This document shows, piece after piece, positions 1 to 12,827 of a stretch of 64,000 bases of DNA. Every line of letters starts with the position of its first letter. Within the stretch, counting starts at the first letter, position 1. Location of the stretch: the NCBI GenBank assembly GCA_003117195.1, contig BDSI01000164.1:173628-237627 (forward strand). The letters are read 5' to 3'. Source of the DNA: Eudorina sp. 2006-703-Eu-15. Its lineage: Eukaryota > Chlorophyta > Chlorophyceae > Chlamydomonadales > Volvocaceae. The position numbers and the translations under genes are program-made. The notes below the pieces were generated by a model that saw only the letters and a list, made by a program, of their open reading frames with translations, did no database searches and was not told the origin of the DNA.

Positions 1-304
1 AAGGGAGGCGAGGGCGGAGCGGACCCATGTGATGCGGCGGGGGCCGAAACTGGAATTGGAGGTGTGTCGGGGTATAGAAAATTGGTAGACTTGTTCAAAC
101 GTTTTTTGGGGGAGATAAGGACTATAGCCCCATTCCAAAACCGGATCACATAGGATCAGCTGCGTCCACCGACGTACTCCGACCCAGCAAGGCGTTTCCC
201 TTCCACCTACACCGCTTCCTTCTTGACGCACTGCGGGTTACAGCCCGTTTCCACCCACCCGCCTGGCCCTTGCCCAAGGCTTGTCGCCCCTTCACCCCTC
301 TTAC
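1..304 (-). other. ABCE1 intron (incomplete)
   Basis: The stretch follows the exon-5 donor. I see no continuation of the ATPase domain (an EPPDW-like segment is expected next), so the intron is at least 300 nt long. It contains one copy of a dispersed motif at 69-100. Confidence 0.6.
69..100 (+). repeat. Dispersed ATAGGAAATTGGTAGAC-type motif, copy 1
   Basis: Reads GGGGTATAGAAAATTGGTAG followed by ACTTGTTCAAAC. Related copies lie at 19362, 27239, 29711, 36929 and 62116. No coding content; probably part of a transposon-derived repeat family. Confidence 0.55.
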
Positions 305-2502
305 CGTGAACCTGCCCAGGTTGGGTTTAAGCTTCCCCGCCAGCACCTTCAGCGCCGTGGACTTCCCAATGCCGTTGGTGCCCACCAGGCCCAGCACCTG
401 GCCGGGACGGGGCATGGGCAGCCTGCGGTGGGGCGGCGAGGAGCAGGCGAAGTGGGGCGCCACTATTGAGCGGAGTGAGGCGACTGGTTGTAAAAGCGGG
501 CAGCGGCGGACGATGACGCCATACTAGGGTACACGCTGGGTGCCAGAGGGCTAGGACAACGGTAGGTTCAACCCACAACCCAGCGCCGGCTGGGAGCGGG
601 GCAGCGCGGGAGACCGGGGAACTGGGCCTGCCCAGTCCTGGGCTGTGGCTTACCGCCTCTCCCCCAAACACACACGCTTGACAGTCTTCAATTACCTGTA
701 CCCCGCCGACCCCTCATTCTTCATGGGCTGTACTTCCTACAGCCTTCAGCCCCCGGGTCCCTCATCCTCCGCACAGTCACCCCAACTGACGGATCCACCA
801 ATGTCCCTCCCTCTAGTGCCTCAACCCCCAGCCAGGTACCTCCATCTCAGATACGTCCATGACCGTCATTGTCCTCTCGCCCTCTTTGGCCCTTTGCATA
901 CGAACGTGACACCGCCCGATGTCATATTAGTGATGGTCTGCGCCTTGGGCCAACCGCAACAACGGCTCTCCACTCCCCTCGTCAATCTGCGCCCCGGGCG
1001 CCTCTTGACCCCCCCCCCACGGCAGCCCGGCCAGCGCCCACCTGTGCAGCTTGAACGAGTTGGGTCCATAGCGGTGGGTCGTCTCCTTCTCGAGGTCCTT
1101 GGGCAGGTTGATGATCATAATCGCCTCGAACGGACATTTCTGAGAGGGCCCAGGGAGGACGTCGGGGGCGGATGCACGGCGGGCGGGCGGCGGGGTGGGT
1201 AAGGACGCCTGCTTCCGCATGGGACGAGTGCTAGAGCGATTCCCAGCAGGGGCCAGTGGGGTGCAAAATCATTCCGGCAACCGTTCATGGCTCCGGGCCG
1301 CAAGAGGGCACGCTGCTTCGTGCAGGCTGCTCGCGCTTAAACCTTCCTGCAACTTCACGTTGCTGATCTCCTTTCTTTCTCGCCGCCCCTCCGTGTGATT
1401 CCCACTATGCCCTCCGCGCGTGCAGTCACACTGGCCAAATCCAGCAGGTCCTCAAGGCGGCATGCATGCCCATGGGTCGCGCACAAGAAACCACATAATA
1501 ATTCCTTCTAAGGGTTGATGGCGGTGGCGGCGGCTGCCGCTGGGCGGCGACTGAATTCTGACTGATGGCGCCAGCTCCTGTGATTGCCGCTGCTGCCCTT
1601 GCTGTTACAACCGCCACCGCCCTCACGGCTCCACTGTTGCTGCTGCCGGTACAGTCCGATTAACTTGTGGCACGCCTGCGACATCGAGGGCTCCTGTTGC
1701 CAATCCGGAGCACCCAGTCACCGCACAACACGAGCACGTCCACGAGATGACCCGCAGAGCTCCCCGCGAGTCTGTACGACAGACCGCAACCACGGGATGA
1801 CTCCAAAGGTCCGCTGCCTTCACCATGTAGAGCGTCCTCAAGCTGTCGCGCCTCTGCCTCATGTCACTGTCCCACCCACAGCCGCGGACTGTCCACGTTA
1901 TGCGCGGCAGCGGGGCAGCCCAGTACACACGTGGGACCGGGCACGACCGAGTCTGTTCCAGGTGCACCTGCCGCCTCTCCGGATAGCTGCTTCCTGCTGC
2001 CGCTGCTGCTGCCGCGCACCTCCTCCGCGGATCTGTGCCTCAGTGCTGCTCCGCTCAGTACAGCACGATGCAACAGCATGGCAAGCTCACCTTCACACAG
2101 ATACCGCAACCGATGCACAGCTCCTCGGAGATCCACGCAATTTTGGAGGACGGCGCGACCTCGATGCACAGCTTGCCTGAATTATGCAGGGCACCCTTGT
2201 AAATGTCGGGGCTCAGTAAGTAAGGGCCAACTACCGCGTGCAGTACCTACCAACTTTAACGACTGGGCAGCTCTTCTTGCACTCTTGCCGGCACTTCTTC
2301 GGCTTGCATCTGCACCAGCGACAGCGCGCGTGAAATCGAGCCGCCTAGCCGCGACGCCGCTCAGTAGACAGCGAAGACGAGAAATTCAAAGCTGGATCTA
2401 AAAGTACTTGACTCCGAAAACGCACTTGTCCTCACTGACGATGGCAATACGTGTCAACGTCTCCTCGCCGCCCTTTCGGTCCTCGCCCTTCTTGGGCGGC
2501 AT
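305..2502 (-). CDS. ABCE1: ABCE1/RLI ribosome-recycling ATPase, 5' half (partial)
   Basis: ABCE1 (RLI1) is a soluble twin-ATPase with two 4Fe-4S clusters. It splits ribosomes after termination and acts in ribosome biogenesis. Five exons fit GT/AG borders and phase: 2426-2502, 2251-2309, 2091-2176, 1042-1139 and 305-422, giving 146 residues of a protein normally near 600. Exon 1 starts at ATG 2502 ([20 protein letters not shown]). Exon 2 carries the first ferredoxin-like cluster ([15 protein letters not shown]). Exons 3-4 carry the second (CIGCGICVK joined to KCPFEAI) and the conserved [15 protein letters not shown]. Exon 5 has the first Walker A ([12 protein letters not shown]) and ends at NLGRFT before donor GTAAGAGG. 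All eight cluster cysteines are present. The rest of the first ATPase domain, the hinge and the second ATPase domain lie left of the window. Identification is secure; only the exact start is inferred. Confidence 0.95.
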
Positions 2503-3645
2503 CCTGACAACTTTTCTTCCTTTGTAAGTTGTGTAAGCTGTAAAATTTTAAAGTAAGTAGCTACGTTTAACGTGGCCGTATGGCACTCGTCTCAGTGCAC
2601 AAGTCCCACCCCAGCTGAGGTGTGATGAAAAAATTAACCCGGTCAATAGGCTGGCGCGCCCTGCCCAGCGCTCCTCGTGAAAGAGGGTGACAACTGCGCA
2701 GCACAGCCCAAAGAAAGAGGAATAGTTGCCGTATAAGCCGTACGCATTTCAAAGTGTCCAAAAAAACATCCTTGTAGTCACGGACGATATGAACATCGTA
2801 TCATTGAACGAATTCTGTCTAGGTTCTCTGTCCTTCATGGTCTGTAAAATACTTTGAGATGTGGTCAAGGCGTAAACTGTAAACAGACAGGTGCAACGAT
2901 CCTGCATCACACTCCATAGCGTCACAATATGATAAGGGCGTGCCCATACGTGCTGTGAAATTGGCAGTTGAACAGGCATGCATGCCACCAGGCCCCGGGA
3001 TGCGTTCCTATCATCCATTGTATAATACAATTCACCAAGCATCAACGGCACTCCTGCCTATCTTTCATCTTCTTGTGCTGCATCTCAACCTGTTGACCTC
3101 AACCTGCACAGTAACGACATTCGGCTTAGGCAACAACTTGACGCGACGTCTGGTGTCCCAACAGCTGACGGACTCTCGCCGTGACAGAACACTCCATCAC
3201 CACCCGATTGTTCGCTTCTCTGTTGCAGAACGTGTGGGTCCCCTCCTTCTCTCATGGGATTCAGTTTGACACGCCCTCGTGTTCAGAGCGGGGTTGAGGG
3301 ACCCCGCTGTGCTCGTGACTGTTCGTCAACCTCATCATTAGCCATGCGATGGTGTCGATGACCTGCACAGATTCCATCTTGCCACTGAACCGACTCTCTT
3401 TGACGGGGCGTACGACAGCTGTGAAATCCACAGACTGGCTTGCCAAGGCGGCAAGGCCTGCTTCGTTGAAAGAGGTTCACAATTATTTGATATAAAGTCA
3501 ACCATGCCATTCATTTGAATGGATGTTACGAACCAGCTTAACTGAAGGGGAGTCGATGAGACAATTTTTTGGTACAATTTTGGCCTGACAGAAGACTAAC
3601 AAGTTTGGATCGCTTGCAAAGTCGCCGCATGATTTCCAATGCGCA
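2503..3645. other. Intergenic region between divergent genes
   Basis: This AT-richer stretch lies between the ABCE1 start and the next plus-strand gene and should hold both 5' ends. Open frames here are short and match nothing I recognise. I see no convincing TATA box placed for ABCE1. Confidence 0.5.
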
Positions 3646-6600
3646 ATGCTGCGAATAAACGCATCTCTGCCGTTTAAGCGTCGGTTTGGCGTTGAAGAGG
3701 ACGATGACGACGATGAGCAGTTCCAAGTGGGGTACGCGGAGGACATCGATGAGCGGCGGGCCGAGCTGCTTCGCCGGCTGGATTTTAAGGCAAGGCTGGG
3801 ATTTGACAGTCGTGAGAGCCCTTGCATTCCAACCAGGGGTGTACCGCTGACGATAGGCAGGAGTCATCATGGTCCTCTTCTGCATGGTTTCACAAGCGAA
3901 TTCGACAGAGCGGCGGGCAGGACGGCGCTTGATACAAAACCCGCACTGCGGCCTGTCAATTGCCTGCATTTCCAGCTCGACCTTCGCTGAGCAGCCCTGT
4001 CCCCGTCTCGGCAGACCTCCGGCCCCGCCAAGCTCATCAATCCATGGGCGGCGCCCGCAGGTGCGGACTGTTCCACGTACTGGCGCAAAAGCAGTCTGAA
4101 GAAGCAACTGGAGCGCAGTAGTGACGCGGTGCAACCATTTTCAGGGCGGAAGCCCAGTGCGCCAGGGTGCGCCACAAAGAGCAGCAGCAATGCACAGGCT
4201 GACCCAGATCACAGGCAGGCCTGCACAGGCTGACAGGCGAAACGCGACCCGGATGCAGCCAGGAATGAGGCAGGAAGCCTAACAATCGTTGCCGGAGCCT
4301 TGTTTTTCACCAGAGCCGTTACATCCTCCGTGCTGGCACTCCTCGCGCCCTGACCAACACAACCCCGTGCCTTCCCCCGCGATACTGCTGCTTGGCCCCC
4401 AGTTGCGGGGCCGCGGGCCTGTCCCCCCGAGGGCGCCCTCATGTTGGAAGCGGACCTGCAGGTGCGCGGACCGGGCGTGCAGGTACCCGTGGGCGCACAC
4501 GCCGATCCGTGCGACTCCCCGGCACCCCAGGATTCCATATGAGGTGGTCGTTGTCTGGGATCGTGCAACACCCTGCTTTTCTGTTCGATGGGGCGTACAA
4601 CCAGATGGTCGAGCCCTCCTGACCTGGGCTGGGGTGCGGGCCGTTTTGCCATGGGAGATGGAGCGCTGGTGCAGACGCCGCATAACATCAGCTGAGGAAT
4701 TGAAGAGCTGGCCGCTGATGCCCTTTGCCTCTCTTAACCCCTCAACTTAACCCTCTCAACAACCACATGGGTTCCCCGCCGCCGCCAGCTGGATGGCGAC
4801 GGCTCCGGGCCCAGCCAAGGTGGCGACGGCCCCGGCTGCGGTGGTCCCGCGCTTCCGGCGGGTCCGACCACTGCGACGACCACCACGGGCAGTGCTGCGG
4901 CGGTGGCGGACGTGGACCGACTGCTGCAGGTGGGCCGCCCGCCGCGCGCGAGTGTGGGCACGGTTTACCGACGCAGCTCAGATACCGGTAGCGCCCACCT
5001 GTCCGCTGGACCAGGTATTAGTACCCGTCCCAAGCGTGCCTGCCGGCATGCGACAGCAAAAACCCAGATCACTGCGGGTGCAAACCCGTCCGTGGATCTA
5101 CCATTCTGGTCTCCAGTCTCAACCAGCCGACGGCTGGAAACCGAGGCTTTATAAACATCCTTGTAATGAATGAATGAATAGCGTTACCCCAGTCAGTGCA
5201 GTCATCGGCTCGCAGGATCCAAGTGTGCCCATATGCCACCCGTTCCGCTCCTCGGGTTGCACCTTGTTCGTTACGCTGGGCCGCGGCTGTCCTTCGGGAA
5301 CCTTGTGACGCAGGACCTCGAGCGCTCCGCCGCTGGGGCAGTGGAGACTGGGGCCATCGGCGATGCAGCTCACCGAATGGTCGCGGGTGCAGCGGAGGCG
5401 AGACCGACAGGCGGGGCTTCATATGGAGGTGGGATGCACAGTGCATTCAAACGGGCCGCGATTGAGGTGCAGATATATTGATTGCGATGCGACTGGCACC
5501 GGCCCAGCCTGCTTGTACCGTCGCCGCACTTGGTTGTCGTCCATGACCGATCGGCGCTTGGGCGAGGGCTGCAGCTGCTAGCGTGCGTGTCGTACCGTAC
5601 TGCATATCTGCATCGTGTGATGCTATTATCGCGGATGCGATGGAACAGCCTGCTGCAGCGGTCAAAGATACTCCGCCGCCTGTTGTGAACGAAAACTGCC
5701 ACTCCCTGACGCGGCCCGCAAACCTGGCTGGGCCTGCGGCGCCGCCCTCCTCAGGAATCGGCACCACGCCTGCGCGCGCAGGGCCCCCGTTGCCGCTGCC
5801 GCAGTCGTCGGGCCAGCCGCCTGGACACCGCGGTCGAACAACGCCGGGGCCCGCGGCCGCGAGTCCCTATGCTGCGCTCCTGGGTACACCGGGGATTCCC
5901 GGCGCCTCGGGCGGCGGACGGCCGGGGCCCCTCGCCGGGACGCGGCCGTCACCGTTGCCGCGCTGTGCTGCACCGAATCGCAGTGGCAATCGTCCGGGCG
6001 GTGGCGGCACCATGACGACGACGACGACGAGGCCGGCTGGCGGCGCTGGTGGTGGTGGGGGTTTGACGGGTTTGCTGTCGTTGCCGGGCAGCAGCAACAG
6101 CGCCCAGAAGGCGAAGAAGGCCAAGTTCGTCATCCGCGACGCGCAGGACCCCTCTGCGGCCACCGATGCGCGCGATGGAGGTGGTGGCGGAGGCGATGGC
6201 AGGCCGGCGCCAACTCAGCGGGATGGCGCATGTGCAGAAGTCGCGTCGGGCACGCAGATTGCTGGGGCCGGCAGCTCCGGGCTTGCAGGCAAGGAACTGG
6301 CTTCAGACGGGAGGCCGCTGATGTATGGGTCGTTGACACGGAACTTTGAATGTCCGCTACAGTCAAATTTTGGACATTTCTGCCAGCCTGACTTACTCAG
6401 CACAGGCCAACCAGTCTACACCATCACTACCACCCACAGTTTCACACAGACGTTGCTTTCTCCAACTCACACATAGTACGCAACTGCGATACTGCGTCAT
6501 CCATTTCACCACTTGTTTTACGGCAGCTGACCACACGTCCTGCCGTTTCCATCTGCACCCCATGTCCTGCCCCACGCCATATTTCCGCCACGCCATGTCG

Positions 6601-8596
6601 CCCTCCTTCGCTGTGCTGCCCTTTCATAGCCCTGCTGGGCTCGGGGCCGCCCCCGCTGCCTCCCTCCTCGGCGGCCAAGCACACAGCCGCGACGGCGGCC
6701 AGCACGCCGCTGACCGGCAAACTGCAGCGTTTCTCCGCACCCTCCCCACGCACCGGCGCCAGCGCAGCCTCCGCGGGCAAGCCTGGGCTCCCGGGTCTCG
6801 CCGCTGTCGTCGCCACGCCGGTTCGCCTGGGGCAGCAGCACCAGCACCCCGCCTTGACCGCGCCCGTGGTTGAGCCGCCGCCCGACGGGCCGGTTCGCAG
6901 CGCCGCGACCGACAACAGGCTGTGCCCAACCGCCGCGGGGCAGCCGCAGTTCCAGCAGCAGTTCCAGCCGCGACCCGGTCAGCGGGATGCGCCTACGCCG
7001 CTGCGCGCGACGCCTCGCGCAGGTGCCGCAGCCGGGTCGCTGCGCGAGCTGCTCCTGCCGCAGCCGAGGGCGGCCTGCATCGCAACGCCCGAAGCTCACC
7101 ACACAGGCGCTGCCGCCGCTGCTGGTGACCGTTCCGGTCTTGCTGCTGCGGATGGTGATGGTGATGGTGCTGCCGGTCCTTCGGGGGCCCCATCCCTCGC
7201 CCGAACGGACGCCGACCGGGACGCCCAACGCCACGATGCGCCCGGCAGTCCGGGCTCCTCCCCGCAGCTGCACCACCCCCAGCATGCACAGGGCCCCGGG
7301 CGGCACATGCCGCCGCTGAGCCAGAGGGGGGCACGCGATGGCGAGGAGGAGGAGCAGCAGGATTTGCAGCAGCAGCAGCAGCCGTGGGGTCACCAGCGGC
7401 GGCAGAGCAACACGCTGGAGCTGATGGGCCGGCAGTCCATGCGGCAGCGGGAGTTCCTGCAGGGCCTGGGGACGCCCGCCCCGCCTTCGGCCCTGGGCCT
7501 CAGCCGCCGGGGCAGCGCGGGCGGGCGGGGAGGCGCAGGGCTGGCGGGTCTCCAGGGGCGGCTCCAGGTGCGATGCGGGGTTTGCATGTAGAGCCTGGGG
7601 CCAAAGGCCGCCTGGCTCCGAAGCGGGGCACACCGCCGCGAATGAACGAACGCGACATTAAGGCGTATGGGCAGCGAGGCGGGTATTGGTCACTCTGAGG
7701 ATCTACCTGCTCGTGCAATCCGTTACCGCACGACCGCAGGCGGTGATGGCGGACCTGAAACTGGCGTTCGATCGGGAGGCTGAGTTGGCGGCGTCCGGGC
7801 GCTCGCCGCCACCGCCGCCAGGTAGGGACCGCCTGCCTCCGGGGCTCTCCGAACCCTTTGGGGCGGGCAAGTCAAAGTGTAGCACAGCCGGGGGCGGGGT
7901 CAGGGGCAGTGCCATGTTGCCGTCGCCTCGACGAACCCGTGGTGCTTCTCACCGCGTGGAACCCCCACTTCGCATCTCCAGTCGCATTTCAACGGTTCCT
8001 AGAGCCCAGGCCCGCTCTCGCCCTGTCCCGCCCACACTCCGCGCTTCCGTTCCTGCTCCTGACCCCTGGGTGCAGCCACCAGCCTGCTGGTGGAGGTGGT
8101 CGGCCGGACACGCGAGGCGCACCTCACCAAGGCCAGCTGCAGGCTGCAGCGCGTATACGCCGCAGCGGACGCCCCCGGCGGAGGCGGCAGGGCGGGCGGC
8201 TCGCAGGCGCCGCCTGCCCCGCCGCCCCTCCTGCCCCCGCCGGGCCACTCGCTGACCGTGTTCCTGGACTCCAAGCGGGGCGACTGGGGAATGGAACCGG
8301 GGGAGAGGCTGCTGGTCTTGCCGCCGTACAAGGTCCTGCACATCCGCGCGGATGCGCTGCTGAGCGGTGCGGGGGAGGCGGGGGCCGCGATGGGGGATGG
8401 GGGAGCGACGGGCGACGGCGGGAGCGGGACCACCGCTGCAGGGCCTGCAGCTGATGGAAGTTTGGACGCGGGCTGGAACGCGGCGGATGGCGGCAACGGA
8501 GGCGGCGACAGGGCTGGCTCGCAGGCCGAGACGGGTGGTGTGGTGGTGGTGCTGGCGTACATAACCCGGAGGTGGAGTGGCGTGGGGGTCACGTAG
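3646..8596 (+). CDS. Uncharacterised low-complexity protein (multi-exon model, uncertain)
   Basis: The family is not recognised. The 3' end is the firm part: an exon about 6630-7567 (Gln/Ala/Pro-rich, includes RRQSNTLELMGRQSMRQREF), exon 7740-7821 (AVMADLKLAFDREAELAASG) and exon 8076-8596 (LLVEVVGRTREAHLTKASC, then GDWGMEPGERLLVLPPYKVL, stop at 8596). Borders and phases agree (CAG|GTGCG, GCAG|GCGG, CAG|GTAGG, GCAG|CCACC). Probable upstream exons are 3646-3792 (acidic; GC-type donor GCAAGG), about 4790-4928, about 5275-5466 and about 5650-6340 (KAKKAKFVIRDAQDPS). Whether all belong to one gene is unclear. The last exon alternates hydrophobic beta-like strands and could be a small OB-like fold; that is inference only. 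A TGTAA at 9449 is the nearest poly(A)-like signal. Confidence 0.45.
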
Positions 8597-10126
8597 TGGG
8601 CTGCCGGGAGCGGCTCCAAGCCAAGCCCCAGCCGACTGCGTCGCAAGGCTGTGCACCGCAGTAAGGAAGCCCGGTTTTGTACAGTCCCCTGCAAGAGGGG
8701 GCCCTTATAGGGATGTCCTGCAACAGGTGATGTGGTTTGTATTTGTGTAGCGCAGTGGATATGTGCGGCAGGAGCTGCAACGTCACCGGACATGACATCC
8801 GCCCAGGTGCCCGTCATGATTCCGCCTGACTTGGCCGGGACGGCTGTCTTAGGGACTAACACAGGACTAACACATGCAGGGGATAGGACAGTGCTCGCTG
8901 GACGCGGTGAGGGGTGACGGTCGAGCAGCCCAGCGGTGGTGTCATATGCAGCCGCACAGCCAGCACCATGTGGCGCCGCACTTCTTCACACGCGGGCGAG
9001 GCGTTGGGTGGGCGCGACGGTCTGGACCATGGGCCTCTGCTGGAGTGGATATGCATACCGGGGGTACCGTACATAGCCACAAGCCCCGCTGGCTCTGACG
9101 ATGTACAAGTGTGCACCCGCACTCTTACCGGGCGTGCGTCTGTGCTACTGTAGCTAATCCTCGGACGACGCAAGGCCAGGATCATCCAACGCTGAGCCAG
9201 CCATTCGGAGCCAACACAGTTGGGTGCCTAGCTGGTCACCGCAGCGAGCCGCTGCACAAGCGCCACACTCCGGTCATCAACCCACACACACCACGGCTGC
9301 CTACGACACGGACGACATATGCACCGCAAGCGCTACACACTCCCACACATACGCGTCAGGCGCAAGGCCCCAACGCAAAGAGAAAATGCACTAATGAAAC
9401 CCCTCAAGAAGAGCATTACGCATTTTATTCCATTTCCACCGACACACCTGTAAGACAACCCCATGTACAGACGACGACGCCGATGCCGGGCTTCCTAGCG
9501 AATGTAGCAATCTACGTTCCCGCCGTCCGCGCTGACACACGCGCGGCGGCTGTAGGAACGCCGACTCGGGGCGCAACGACCACCAGGAAGGCGCAGCGTC
9601 CTCAACTCAATTTCAGCTGCAAAACTAGATGCAGGATGATTTATTTGTGGCGCGCGCGCACGCAGCCAGTGCGACCGTGGTACGCTGAGCCCGCTCGCTG
9701 CCAACACTGCACGACAACGTTCTTCACGTAGTCAAGGCACCCATACGAGCGCCTCTCCCCGTCCGCCAACCAGCGGGCCACCCGTCCAAAGACGTCTCCG
9801 GAAAGCACACCACTCGACGCGAGTATTCATGTCAGGACTGCTGTCCTCAAACCAGCAAGCAAACCCGCATCGCCAGCGCCCCAGGGCACGCAAGGTCTTG
9901 AGCCCCCAGTCCGAGCAGTCCTACCTCTTGCCAAACCGGTCAGCGCACCGCACCCACCTCAAACGGGCCCGAGCATCCCCAGCACCGGTCACGGCGATCA
10001 CCGTGAGCTGACCCAAATCTCTTCCTCACGCTTGACACACTGACAAACTGGACCGGCACGCTTCACCTTCACCGAGGCAGCTTGACTGAATCTTCGGTAT
10101 CTGTCGATCCGCCCTGTGTGTGGCGC
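8597..10126. other. Intergenic / 3' UTR region
   Basis: Two genes converge here. The only signal I see is TGTAA at 9449-9453 (+). Frames are open only by base composition and carry no recognisable protein. Confidence 0.5.
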
Positions 10127-12827
10127 TCACGCCAGCGCCTCCGCGGCAGAGGGTGCCTCGCCCTCCTCACCCGGAGGGGCGCCGCCCCGGCCGCGGCCGC
10201 GACCTCCCCGGCCTCGCCCCCGCCCTCTCCCGCGGCCCCGCCCCCGGCCGCCTTCCGGCGCGCCGACGTCGCCCGCATCGCCCTCCACGCCGGCCTCAGC
10301 GCCCACCGCCGCCGCTGCGCCAGCGCCGCGGCCACGACCGCCGCCGCGCCGGCGGCCCCTGCGACCCCATCCGACACGTCACGTCAAAAGGACCACGTTA
10401 CCGGCGGTATCGATGAGGTACATCGCAGCGCGCAGACGTCTCACGCCGTGTGTTAACGAGAAGCCCGCCCGCCGTGTGTACTTCGCGAGGACCCAGTTCA
10501 TATCCCGTGTTATGTGTGGCCAACGAGAGGGCTTTGGCGTTCGCATGTGTGTTCAGCGAGAAGCCCGGCCGAGTGTGTTCAAGGAGTACTGAGCGGCGAG
10601 ACAGGAAGCATGTTACCACGAGGGCAGTGAAAGAACGCATCACCCCCAAGTCAGCTCCAAGATGAGGTCCATGCGGGTCTGCGGATACGTTCTTGGGCAG
10701 GCAATCAGGAGAGTGTGTGTGTGTGTGGCAGGCGAGACCGGAGCCGCGCGACCATGAAAGCAATGGCCCGCTGCTGCACGCGTACCTGCCCCGGCCACGA
10801 CCGCCCTCTCCAGGGGCGCCCTCAGCCGCAGCCACGCCGCCTTCGGCGGCGCCCTCCGCGGGGACCGCACCCTCCGCACCGGCCAGCACGCCGCCGCGCC
10901 CGCGGCCCCTGCGTCGTCACACAACAACGCGGATAGCAGCCGGGCACTTGTGGTAGGTTCGTTGGTGCACCCGTGCAAGGCAATACGCTACGACGATGTC
11001 CGGCGCGGTCCGTGTTGGAGCGCATCTGACCAGCCGTGGGACACAACGGCGCACATCTTGGTTGGGCTTCCAGCGATTCGGCATGACCGCCTAAGAAAGT
11101 GGGCATGCCTGCCTACGAAAGTGAAAGCAGAAACCAGTCTGCTTAAAAAGCACGATTCAAATCGGTGCTGTGCATCCTGCACGACTGCGTTGCTCGTCTT
11201 GAAGGTGACGCCGTGTCACAAAATCCTTTTCGCGAACTACATCTGCATGTACACAATGTGTAATGCTTGTGGTGAGCGTATTTTGCACGACGACACGCGC
11301 CAACAGCATTCGACCACGCACCTGCCGCGGCCCCTGCCGCGCCCCCGGCGGCCACCCTCGCCCCCGCGGCCGCCGCCGCCCCGACCCCGCGCCGGCGCCC
11401 GGTCCTCCAGCAGCTGCCTCTCCACATCGTCCAGCTCCAGCTCGTCAGCCGGCGCGGGGGCGGCGCCGCCCTCCTCGCCCGCCGTGGCCGGGGCGGCGGC
11501 GCGGGGCGGCTGCTCCGGCTTGACCTGGTCGGGTGGCAGCGGTGTCTGGTAGCCCGGGTGGGCGGTGTCCAGGGGGTCCAGGGAGAGGGTGATGGTGAGC
11601 ACCGACACGTTGCGGGAGACCTGCGGCAGCCGGGTGGAGGGTGGCGGGCGCCAGGAGGGGGTGAGGGCGAAAGTAAGGACAGGGCGCGACGGGGCGGGTC
11701 GGCGCGCAAAATGGACACACGGGGCCTGATCCAGCAAGGAGTTTCACACACAGGTGTGCCGTCGTACAGGTCTCTTGGGTGACTGAGACAGGCTCTGAAG
11801 AGTGAAGAGCCCATCCTGGAGTGCGACCTCGGGACGATGGGCCCCGGGGCGCCGGTAGAGAATATTATATTCTGCAAAACGCATGCATGCATCCAATCTA
11901 GTGCATAACGAGCATGGGTTTTTACTTGGTGGTGCCACCCCCCGGTGTTGGTTGTGCACGCAGAGGCATGCGGCCCGTTTCGACCATGATAAAATATTAG
12001 TGGGCACACCGTGGGCACACCGTGGGCACACAACAGCCCGTATAAGGTCAGTTGCGAACCCACCCAACCACCCACCTGAAGGGGATCGAGGCCCGGCTGG
12101 TTAGGCTCGTACTCGTCGACCAGGGTCATACTGGACGTCTCGGACAGCTGGTGCAGCCCCGCGACTCGGCGCTTAAGGACCTCGGCTGCGGATGTGGTGG
12201 AAGCGGCCACAGGAAGGGACATCACAAGCCGGTGATCAGACGACCAGGACGGTGTTACGTAAACTGGTCTTTAGTTGAAACGGAAAAGCGAAGCAGACGG
12301 CTGCCAAGCAGCAGGGTTACATTTCGGACCGAAAGCTGTACGTCAGTGCCCGTTATTGGAAATAGGGCGGTTGGTCCGTACATGCATTTTACCTGCGCGC
12401 AGCACGATCTGATGCGAGAGAGGGACAGCACTAAAGTTTGCGTGTCGACGTACCAATGGCAACAGTCTTGTTTATGGCCTTGCCCATGGCCTTCAGCACT
12501 ATCGTGCGGAACCCGATATCGCGGAAGAGGACCAGAGCATGCGAGACGTAGTTGCGTGTCTGCTCCGTCGACCGCACTCGAACCTGTCCAAGGGGACGTG
12601 ATGCGACACGCATGGCGGGACCCCGTGCTCCTTACCACGCCTCAGCTCAATCCTAACAGCACACAAACGTGCAATTTCCGATTACCACATGAAGAATTCA
12701 CATCACTGGATACATCTGGGTGATGCCCGCCGAGCTCTTACTTGTCCCATACCGCCGGGACCCGCACCTCATTCTCTGCGGCAGGAGCCTCGTCACGAGG
12801 CTTGTGGACCCTTGTATAGTTCTCCAT
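10127..12827 (-). CDS. Alba-domain RNA/DNA-binding protein with RGG tail
   Basis: Six exons join in phase: 12768-12827, 12454-12583, 12076-12185, 11322-11620, 10786-10908 and 10127-10358, coding 317 residues. The start is ATG 12827 (MENYTRVHKPRDEAPAAENE). Exons 1-3 form an Alba domain of the Rpp25/Mdp2 type: VRVRSTEQTRNYVSHALVLF, TIVLKAMGKAINKTVAI, then AEVLKRRVAGLHQL. In this family the KAMGKAINKT segment is the nucleic-acid loop. Exon 4 adds the domain's last strands (VSVLTITLSLDP), an acidic linker and a first RGG block. Exons 5 and 6 each add another RGR/RGG block separated by Ala/Gly/Glu spacers. Alba-RGG proteins of plants and protists bind RNA, some also R-loops or telomeric repeats. 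The precise target here is unknown. No TGTAA signal was found downstream. Confidence 0.9.

Noticed and set aside
10127..10908. RGG blocks read at first as an Sm D1 or fibrillarin-type tail
   Set aside because: Upstream exons on the same strand join in phase and encode an Alba domain with no Sm fold or methyltransferase motif.
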